Assembly (NCBI RefSeq): GCF_905147045.1
Contig: NC_065910.1
Coordinates: 9,300,001-9,364,000, forward strand
From: Nymphalis io
Taxonomy: Eukaryota; Arthropoda; Insecta; Lepidoptera; Nymphalidae
Reading direction: 5' to 3'
DNA: 64,000 nt
Part shown: positions 58,501 through 64,000 of the stretch, one piece after another
How positions within the stretch are numbered: position 1 is the first letter of the stretch
Layout: each line of letters starts with the position of its first letter
Program-made: the position numbers and the translations under genes
The notes under the pieces: generated by a model
Told to the model about the DNA's origin: nothing
What the model saw: the letters and a program-made list of their open reading frames with translations, nothing else
Databases searched by the model: none

Positions 58501-60434
58501 GGATGGGGACTAAATGGTAATCGGCTGAAGAAGGTAGAAATGCCAATGGTTTCGGAAACGACATGCGCTTTGAGCGATACGATCAACACCGAACTTATAT
58601 ACGGTGATCCGAAATTTTGCGCAGGATTTCTCAATGGTAAAATGTTTAATTCAATATTAATATTGTATATATCATACATATCGGGCATAAGAATCTTTAT
58701 TTTTTTCTAAAATAACATTATATTAAACGTTCAATTAACAGACTTTTGACGTTTAAATTAAGATATAAAAAAAACAAAATATAAGAAAATAGCTTAAAAC
58801 ATATCCATGTATATATTTTATATAAACTTATGTATATAATAACATATATTTATTATGTACGTTTAATATATCTGTTGCTATTTTTTTCTTATTCGTACTA
58901 AAAAAATTAATATAGTATCATTTACACCGTATAAATCTATCCTCTAAAAGTTATGACGGTTAATTAGAATTTAATTAGATGGAGCTTTTTAAATTATGTC
59001 ATTATGAGTTATCCGTATTCGTAACAGTCTGTGAACGTCCCACAGCTGGGCTGAGGCCTCCTCTACCTTTTTGAAAAGAAAGTTTGGAGCTTATTCCACC
59101 ACGCTGCTCCAATGCGGTTGGTGGAATACACATGTGGCAGAATTTCAGTGAAATTAGACACGAGATGAATTATAATCACAAATTAAGCACATGAAAATTA
59201 AGTGGTGCTTGCCCGTGTTTGAACCCACGATCATCGGTTAAGATTCACGCGTTCTTATCTGGGCAATCTCGGCATTTTATTATGAGTTAACATAATAATA
59301 ATTATAAAATTGTCTGCCTCGTTGGTCTAGCGGCTGGCTATGGCTACAGATCTTGAGGGCCTGGATCTCAGTCCGGTTGTATTAAATCGCCTTCATATTG
59401 GATTATGAGAGTGAAGAATAGTGAATGCACCTGTGTTTACTCACACATATATTGTGCAGTTATCCGTTAATAATGGCCATCGAAATCAATTATGAAATTA
59501 ATTGTCAATCAGTCAATTAAAAATAGACGCTATTTTCATTTAAGGACTTAACGACGCTGATAGATTTGATGCTCAATGTTAAGCTACCTGCTGAATGCTT
59601 TTTGATAGAGCCATTTAAGCTTATATAATTTATATAGCTAAGTATTTACAAAGGTAAATTAGCACCTTTAGTGTACGGTAGCTAAAAATATTGTATTTTT
59701 ATCTAGAATGGTCACCGGAAATTGTAAATGTCGAACTTCATGTTTTGGTTTTAAACGGTAACGATCAAAATTATAGGGATAAATTTGGGACTTTTTCTAT
59801 GTGGATGGAATGGTAACAAAAGATAGTTATGTAAGCTTTTTGAAGAACGGTCAAACAAAATAGTGGCAATTCATTCAATGGAAACGCACTTGACTATAAA
59901 GAAACAAAACACGAATGAAAAAAACTTGAGTTATAACAAAAACTGTTTTAAATTTTATTTGTTTGAGTGCATTAAAAATAAAGTTATGCGTCTCACAAAT
60001 ATAATCACTAAAATTCTGTGAAATCAAATCAAGTACTATAAGCGAATTTTGTTGTAATTTTTATGAAGTAGTTAGGTAAATGGGCCATCTTATAAGTGGT
60101 CACCACCCATAAATATTGGCACAGCATTAATTATTCCTTACATTGCAATTTTCATGTTATATTAAAGAAAATAAATAAACTTCTTAATTTTTCGTAATCA
60201 GGATCTTCAACCTGCAATAGTGATAGTGGAAGCGCCTTCCAAGTCTTCGTGCCCGATACGGTTCAAGATTCGGAAACAAGCAGATCAGGTGCATGGTATG
60301 TCAGAGGTATCGTGTCACTAACTGCTTCCAAATTTAATACACCAGCGTGTGATCCAGATAAGTACGTTTTGTTCACCGATATCAACGGTTATAGACTTTG
60401 GATCGACGCGTATATTGATAATGAAGATTATTAA
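52219..60434 (+). CDS. gd: Gastrulation-defective-like secreted serine protease, seven exons
   Basis: Exons: 52219-52506, 53358-53531, 53708-53921, 56177-56286, 56812-56979, 58495-58636, 60202-60434. They total 1329 nt, giving 442 residues plus TAA. All introns are GT-AG and phases agree (0,0,1,0,0,1). Seen: hydrophobic signal peptide about 11-26; gd-type N-terminal region about 44-160; linker with Cys173; chymotrypsin-fold domain from GDWPWHAAIY at 193-202; LTAAHC with His228; SDIALL with Asp280; CNSDSGSA with Ser374; GIVSL with Ser404. Residue 368, at the S1 position 189, is Ser, so trypsin-like specificity is unlikely. There is no IVGG activation site; RRGVV at 186-190 sits in that place. 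Known: Drosophila gd is an extracellular protease that starts the cascade setting dorsal-ventral polarity, and related insect proteases act in haemolymph cascades. Inferred: a secreted member with unknown substrate here. Odd: positions 193 and 197 are Ser. It could instead be a diverged immune modular protease or a weakly active homologue. Confidence 0.85.
52541..52598. repeat. Hairpin in intron 1, 27-bp arms
   Basis: GTCCCTATCACCAAGTGACT plus TGCAAAA, loop TGGC, then the reverse complement with two mismatches. The right arm and its flank (TAGTGGTAGGGACC, CTGGGTAGGTATCA) are a family A head. It starts 34 nt after the exon 1 donor. Confidence 0.9.
52672..52758 (+). repeat. CR1/Jockey-like LINE 3' tail in intron 1
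   Basis: CATCTTAGACCGTGTCGATC, CACCAGGCAAGTTAACGGTC, AAACGCTGGCCTATTAATTG and an A tract match the tail of the LINE at 36832-37465. Confidence 0.75.
52898..53090 (+). mobile_element. Family C SINE, 3' two thirds, in intron 1
   Basis: GCACGTAAAGCCGTTGGTCC, CAATCGGATTATGAAAGTTA, TTGGCCGCCGTGGCCGAAAT and CGGTCTGGAGAAC. The tRNA-like head is missing. Confidence 0.8.
53358..53531 (+). CDS. gd: gd-like exon 2: rest of N-terminal domain
   Basis: Codes residues 97-154 in phase 0, from acceptor TTTCAG to donor GTAAAG. Hydrophobic strands (FNFLLLFFKE, FGFIVKGVVPGF) and ELCDRPFV at the end fit the beta-rich gd N-terminal domain. The reading frame is open throughout and joins exon 3 directly as FVGYLGG. 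Confidence 0.8.
53708..53921 (+). CDS. gd: gd-like exon 3: linker and start of protease domain
   Basis: Codes residues 155-225 plus the first base of codon 226. NCGVPKKK holds Cys173, which in this family usually bonds to the protease domain. RRGVVTPGDWPWHAAIY marks the start of the protease domain, and CGGTLISKTFVLT is the strand before the catalytic His. The split codon completes the first Ala of LTAAHC in exon 4, which confirms the splice. Confidence 0.88.
54284..55288 (-). mobile_element. Mariner transposon, broken, in intron 3
   Basis: Ends match as inverted repeats: AGGTCCTTATATATGAAATT at left, with AATTTCATATTTAAGGACTT at right, each beside TA. On minus from the right end: RSGNFDLQNQPRGRP, FERWVPHELSE, TCDEKWILYDN (first catalytic Asp), LLSVWWTSAGVVHYSFLK, a stop, LLLHDNARLHT (second Asp), then DYNFFRNSDNFLQGKK with the third Asp region, and FKEFIDSRPHGVFSKGINEL. 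The N-terminal DNA-binding part is deleted, so the element is about 1.0 kb instead of the usual 1.3 kb. Stops and frame breaks make it inactive. Antisense to the host gene. Confidence 0.9.
54536..54600. repeat. Local inverted duplication inside the mariner
   Basis: 54536-54565 and 54571-54600 are reverse complements at 25 of 30 positions, loop TCCCC. The right arm reads PDLAPIDYHFL on plus although the transposase runs on minus, so a piece of the third-Asp region has been copied in reverse. Confidence 0.85.
55504..55592 (-). repeat. Second mariner fragment in intron 3
   Basis: CAGTGTGTGGTCTTACGTTG, TCGTGAAGCAGGAGTGGCCT and TATTTAGCAGCTAGTTCTTC repeat 54664-54748 of the first mariner with a few changes. 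Confidence 0.85.
56177..56286 (+). CDS. gd: gd-like exon 4: catalytic histidine
   Basis: Starts with two bases completing Ala226, then AHC (catalytic His228, Cys229) and VLTVHLGKFNL, ending QKKE in phase 0 at donor GTTAGT. A small exon, 110 nt, between the mariner-carrying intron 3 and intron 4. Confidence 0.85.
56442..56575 (+). repeat. Family A fragment in intron 4
   Basis: TTGGTGGTAGGGCTTTATGT, AGTACCATCCTCTCATCACT and ACCGGTTTGAAGGGTACAG; very diverged traces continue to about 56675. Confidence 0.65.
56812..56979 (+). CDS. gd: gd-like exon 5: catalytic aspartate
   Basis: Codes residues 263-318. VKKIIIHEMFDYNHLYSDIA places catalytic Asp280, followed by VQPACLW, whose Cys is the usual partner of the light-chain Cys. 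Phase 0 at both ends, donor GTGAGT. Confidence 0.88.
57277..57575 (-). mobile_element. Family B SINE in intron 5
   Basis: GTAACAGCCTGGCCTTTAGC tail to CAGTTAAGATTCAC; the head is broken by CTTACCATCCATCC before GGGCCATCTCG. The GTGGCAGAATTTCAGTG segment is deleted. Confidence 0.8.
57918..58176 (-). mobile_element. tRNA-derived SINE, family D, in intron 5
   Basis: (AAT)n tail, GGGACATTATTCACACACGA, CTGAGCAGAGCTTGTACTAT, TGTCTGTCCTGGGTGGGAAT with CGATCCCACG (B box on minus), head ACGTCAACCGGCTC. Confidence 0.82.
58285..58391 (+). repeat. Family D, 3' part, inverted to 57918-58176
   Basis: GTAGTATATCAGTTGTTTGG, GGCCGTGTGTGAATAATGTC and CCAGGATATTAATATAGG, the reverse complement of the neighbour's left half. 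Confidence 0.8.
58495..58636 (+). CDS. gd: gd-like exon 6: VGWG strand and loop
   Basis: Codes residues 319-365 and the first base of Gly366. VVGWGLNGNRLKKVEMPMVS is the classic strand after the autolysis loop; the cysteines in ETTCAL and FCAGF match the 168-182 disulfide of chymotrypsin-fold enzymes. Confidence 0.87.
59021..59273 (-). mobile_element. Family B SINE in intron 6
   Basis: CGTAACAGTCTGTGAACGTC to GATTCACGCGTTCTTATCTG and GGCAATCTCGGC. The TTTCCTCACGATGTTTTCC segment is deleted. Confidence 0.82.
59312..59490 (+). mobile_element. Family C SINE with internal deletion in intron 6
   Basis: Head TGCCTCGTTGGTCTAGCGGC and GAGGGCCTGGATCTCAG, then TTATGAGAGTGAAGAATAGT and TGCACCTGTGTTTACTCAC. 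Confirms that the tRNA-like end of family C is 5'. Confidence 0.8.
59491..60067. other. Intron 6 remainder
   Basis: AT-rich, no repeat recognised; a weak family A trace on minus at 60068-60160 follows (AAATGGGCCATCTTATAAGT). Confidence 0.35.
60202..60434 (+). CDS. gd: gd-like exon 7: catalytic serine and C-terminus
   Basis: Completes Gly366, then SSTCNSDSGSAF with nucleophile Ser374, WYVRGIVSL (Ser404, position 214), Cys415, and YVLFTDINGYRLWIDAYI, the usual closing helix. TAA at 60432-60434. Compared with the common CxGDSGGP motif, positions 193 and 197 are Ser and 198 is Ala. Confidence 0.88.
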
Positions 60435-60459
60435 ATGTTATGGATAAAAAAGTATTTGT

Positions 60460-60465
60460 AATAAA
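60460..60465 (+). promoter_or_regulatory. Polyadenylation signal AATAAA for the gd-like gene
   Basis: First AATAAA after the stop codon, 25 nt downstream. In such AT-rich DNA the hexamer is common, so position is the main support. Confidence 0.45.
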
Positions 60466-60689
60466 TATCAATAATTGTATATATGCTAATGTGAATGTTA
60501 TCGATTGTGGTCAAAATTTATTATTAAAAGTTAACAGTGCTATTTTATTCTTGTTTCATTCATATCATTTGGTCCACTGCTACATCCCACGTAAACATTA
60601 ATAAACGTTTTCAACTATAAATGTTGTTTATGGATAAATTAAGTAATACTGTGTTTCCTTTCGAATGTCAAATCAATGATATATGTTTA

Positions 60690-61180
60690 GCATGACCTAA
60701 TTCCACACGCAGTATCGGTTTTAGACAAATTAACTCGTTAACTGTGGACAGCATAAACATATATTGTATATAAAAGTTTAAAAAAGGTTTTTTTACTGGT
60801 GGTAGAACTTTGTGCAAGCTCGCCTGGGTAGGTACCACCCACTCATCAGATATTCTACCGCAAAACAGTAGTACTTGGTATTGTTGTGTTCCGGTTTGAA
60901 GGGTGAGTGTGCCAGTGTAATTACAGGTACAAGGGACATAACATCTTAGTTCCCAAGGTTGGTGGCGCATTGGTGATGTAAGCGATGGGTAACATTTCTT
61001 ACAATGACAATGTCTATGGGCGTTTGGTGACCAATTACCATCAGGTGGCCCATATGATCGTCCGCCCTCCTATTCTATAAAAATATGACCAAATTCCACA
61101 TGCAGTATCGGTTTCAGACAAATTGTCAACAGCATAAACATAAAAGTATATACATGCTTAAAATGGTTATTTTTTTAATT
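60690..61180. repeat. Direct duplication of about 100 bp with a family A copy between
   Basis: 60690-60799 and 61083-61180 share TTCCACACGCAGTATCGGTT (ATG in place of ACG in the second), AGACAAATT, ACAGCATAAACAT and AAAAGT in order. The family A copy lies between them. Confidence 0.8.
60795..61084 (+). mobile_element. Family A SINE-like retroposon, full length
   Basis: ACTGGTGGTAGAACTTTGTG to CTCCTATTCTATAAAAAT. 360 bp past the stop of the gd-like gene. Confidence 0.9.
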
Positions 61181-62267
61181 ACATTCTTATATTAAGGCTT
61201 AAGTAGTATAGCTCTTGTTTTAGTTTGTATATGTTTGATTATTTTTATTCATATCTTCTCTGTACTTTAGTTTGCTTATAAAGAGAGTATTTTTTTCTTA
61301 TATAATACTTACACACGACTTGATTATTACGAGGCTTCGCATAATAGTCTAAATGAAAAATTAGTAAATTATTCTTAAAAAATTAGGGATTTTCATACAA
61401 ACTTGTACCCTAGGCGTTAAATTTTCAAAATTCGTTGTTTAGTGCTAACCTAATGTGTAAAAGAAACCCAGCCATAGCTGCTCGTTTTTTGGGCTGTACG
61501 TTGATGTCAGTCAATCAATGAGATAATTTTTTTTATACATAGAAACATATTGCCAAGATTTATTTCATAGCGTAAAAAATGTAACCGTACATAATAAATA
61601 CGTTGTATGTAGTCGTATAACTCACGCACTATCAGGCTTTTTGCCATCTTCCCGGGTCCGGGGCGATGTGGGCGCGACATTGGAATGTAATTTACTGTTG
61701 GAATCTCCCGCTGAATGAGCTCAGCTTAGTGCATTGTAGTGTGCTACGGTACAAACGTTACGGCGTAAACTTACGCTTTTACAAAAAAAAAACAATTGTT
61801 TTTAAAAACTAATTTAAGCGAAGCTTTATGTAATGTAAGCAAGAATGGTTAAAAAAATAAGAAATCCTTCAAATATTAATTAGGCATACTGGTCACCATA
61901 TGGTAAGTGATTACCACCATCAGCAGATATTGAGTTAAGAGTTACACACAACTATAGTTCGGAAGTGATGCTGCTGAAAAACAAGTGGTTTATACATTAA
62001 CAATATCTATCTGGGATTTGATCCCTTATCAGGTAGGCTATTTATACGTTTATATGATTCCTATACATAGTCCCCTTATTGATCTAATTACTAAATTACA
62101 GATCATCGTGACAGATATAACGTAAAACCATGACTCACGCCACTCAAAAAAAAACTAAACTAATGGAATGAAAACAACGCCATCTGGTGACAATAATCGA
62201 AATTGTCCGTAAAAATCGCAGTTAACGTAAACGCTTTCGAATAAATACTCGTCAGCTAATAGATATC
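61181..62267. other. No gene seen
   Basis: 61640-61760 is locally GC-richer (CCCGGGTCCGGGGCGATGTG) without a frame. A degenerate family A trace lies at 61880-61945. Confidence 0.35.
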
Positions 62268-62350
62268 TATACTAATATTGTAAATAGGAAAGTATCTTTG
62301 GCTGTCTGTTACGCTTTCACCGATTTTAATTGGTATAGCGTTGGGACATT
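62268..62350 (+). repeat. Helitron-like 5' end
   Basis: ATCTATACTAATATTGTAAA, GGCTGTCTGTTACGCTTTCA and ACCGATTTTAATTGGTATAG, cut off by the RTE fragment that follows. Confidence 0.55.
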
Positions 62351-62357
62351 AGATATT

Positions 62358-62570
62358 AGCCGTTGGAGCAGACGAGTCCTAGAGTGGAGACCGCGAATCG
62401 GCAAGCGCAGCGTAGGGCGCCCTCCAGCCAGGTGGACCGACGACCTTAAGAAGGTGGCGGGCACCAACTGGATGCGGAAGGCGGAGGACAGGGAGCTTTG
62501 GCGCACCTTGGGAGAGGCCTATGTTCAGCAGTGGACAACAGTTGGCTGTTTATTGATTGATCGGGACATA
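62358..62570 (+). mobile_element. RTE-clade LINE 3' fragment
   Basis: Frame reads RWSRRVLEWRPRIGKRSVGR, PPARWTDDLKKVAGTNWMRK and RELWRTLGEAYVQQWTTVGC, nearly the same as the end of the element at 38450-40090, with a TTGATTGAT tail. Confidence 0.88.
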
Positions 62571-62627
62571 GACTACTTTTATTACACCTAACACCTGTCA
62601 AACTCCCTTGTAATAAGTGGGTGAAAA

Positions 62628-62975
62628 CTAATAATAATAATGTACTCCAGACTGTTTTCGGCCACAGCGACCAATCTCAAGAGAGATTTACCAACTGCGC
62701 AGGAGTTATTATTGTGCACAAGTGTGTGCGCAAACACAAGCGCACTCTCTATTCCCTAACTCTCATAATCTGGTGGGACGGCAATCCGACACGACCGGAA
62801 AGAATTCAGGCGTACGAGCAACGGCTTTACGTGCTTTCCGAGGCGCGGGAGTGTACACACTTCCAACTTCCAGACTCCGGGCTGCTACTCATAATTTTCG
62901 ACAGAAAAACTCAATTACTTTTTACTGGCCCTACTTGGGGTTTGAACCCAGGACCTCCGAGTCTGCGGCCTTACA
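62628..62975 (-). mobile_element. tRNA-derived SINE, family C
   Basis: (AAT)n tail, AGACTGTTTTCGGCCACAGC, AATCTCAAGAGAGATTTACC to GGTTTGAACCCAGGACCTCC and GAGTCTGCGGCCTTACA. The A-box end is missing. Confidence 0.85.
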
Positions 62976-63316
62976 TGTTACAACTATTAATATAACATAA
63001 ATTCCTACAACTATTAATTTAGCATTAGCTTCCGATTTTGTTCCACTATTTCTGAACCGCGCTCTCCATCCTCATCTAGCGCCTATTTAGTTAACGCTGA
63101 TCATTTAGCTCGAATGAATTACAGACAAATTTCCATTACACTCTGAATATCATTGAATCGGCGCGTATGGTGGTTTAGGAAATGTTAACAGTTTTGTTTT
63201 TTATCAAAACACTTTTGGGTTAGTTTACTTTGCATAAGAATAAATCTTAGAAATGCGAACTTAAGATAATTAGGAAAACTACTATTACGATTGATATATA
63301 TAACTTTATATTATTT

Positions 63317-63560
63317 AAAGTGCTCACCACCGCCCATAGTCATTGACGATGCAAGAAATATTAACCATTCCTAACATCGCCAATGCGCCACGTTCCTAGC
63401 CTTGAGATCTATGATATTATGTCCCTTTTGCCTGTAATTACACTGGGTCACTTACACTTTAAACTGGAACGAAACACTTAGTATTGTTGTTTAACGGCGG
63501 AATATCTGATGAGTGGGTGGTACCTACCGAGACGGGCAAGCCCGTCTACAAAGCCTACCT
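63317..63560 (-). mobile_element. Family A SINE-like retroposon, diverged
   Basis: GCTCACCACCGCCCATAGTC to GTGGGTGGTACCTACCGAGA. Near the head GACGGGC-AA-GCCCGTC forms a small palindrome at 63531-63546. Confidence 0.8.
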
Positions 63561-64000
63561 AGAACATAAAGGTTATATGATATGTTTACATCGCGTATAT
63601 GCATTCAAACCCATTGCAGGTTATTAGCAAATTAATAATAATATATAAAAATTAAAAATGAATGTTTGTATAATTGTCCGCTATGTCTTTATCCAATCCA
63701 ACTTAAACCGTAATTGTAATGGTAAATTCATTTCAAATACAGGATGAGGGCTTAGTCCGGGAAGCAAAGTTTCCGCAATTCACCAGACGCCTTCTCACAA
63801 AGGAAATAAACTGTCATAGGATGTCCTTAATTACGTTCAACATATCCTGAATCGGCGCATACAAACGTACAACATTAAAATATATATATATTATATAATA
63901 CATATTACCCTGATATTGTTAAACTTGGTAGATCTTACGTGGAGTTCGCAAATTCAAATGAAGCTTCAATAGCAGTGGGCTACCAATTTGAAAGTTGGGG
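63561..64000. other. No gene seen
   Basis: 63745-63830 is slightly GC-richer (GAGGGCTTAGTCCGGGAAGC) but has no frame or known match. The window ends here. Confidence 0.3.

Noticed and set aside
60241..60251. Possible frameshift after the catalytic serine in exon 7
   Set aside because: Recounting the bases places the exon start at 60202 and the frame is continuous from GSSTCNSDSGSAF through VFVPDTVQ to the stop.
1..64000. CRISPR array or bacterial defence system
   Set aside because: Repeats are dispersed retroposons of 100-360 bp, not short evenly spaced units, and the gene has spliceosomal introns.

Overview
The window looks like nuclear DNA of a butterfly or moth (Lepidoptera). It is AT-rich, has GT-AG introns, is crowded with short tRNA-derived retroposons of the kind common in lepidopteran genomes, and carries fragments of RTE, CR1/Jockey and R1-type LINEs, mariner and Helitron-like DNA. 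No bacterial-style gene packing, rRNA or CRISPR array is visible. Species cannot be fixed from this sequence; the repeat set would suit a nymphalid-like butterfly, but that is an inference.

Only one host protein-coding gene can be supported: a seven-exon gene on the + strand at 52219-60434. It encodes a secreted serine protease of the gastrulation-defective (gd) type, 442 residues once spliced: signal peptide, gd-type N-terminal domain, then a chymotrypsin-fold domain with His228, Asp280 and Ser374. All six introns have GT/AG ends and all phases agree. The usual glycines at chymotrypsin positions 193 and 197 are serines. Introns 1, 3, 5 and 6 hold repeat remnants, including an antisense broken mariner in intron 3.

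Positions 1-52200 form a long stretch without a recognisable host gene. It is a mosaic of repeats in unassigned AT-rich sequence. I use private letters for the recurring families. A: about 300 bp, head GGTGGTAGGGCTTTGTGC, ends TTCTATAAAA. B: about 310 bp, tRNA-like head GAGATGGCCCAGTGG, tail GTTACTGTTACTG. C: about 360 bp, tRNA-like head GCCTCGTTGGTCTAGTGG, tail (TAA)n. D: about 260 bp, tRNA-like head GCCGGTTGACGTGG. E: a single tRNA-like head. F to I: unnamed repeats defined here by two or more copies. Strand is given with the head at the 5' end.

Larger elements: a 5'-truncated RTE-clade LINE (38450-40090, minus) that lacks the reverse transcriptase FADD region; a CR1/Jockey-like LINE C-terminus (36832-37465, minus); an R1-like remnant (51030-51400, minus); and the mariner (54284-55288, minus). 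Past the gene, 60435-64000 holds a 100-bp direct duplication with a family A copy between its halves, an RTE tail, and copies of families C and A.

I found no convincing new biological system. The most noteworthy items are the altered oxyanion-hole region of the gd-like protease, several long near-perfect hairpins (2067-2374, 22648-22683, 32332-32381, 35241-35298, 52541-52598), a retroposon with the 5' inversion expected from twin priming (22877-23188), and several repeat families for which I know no name.
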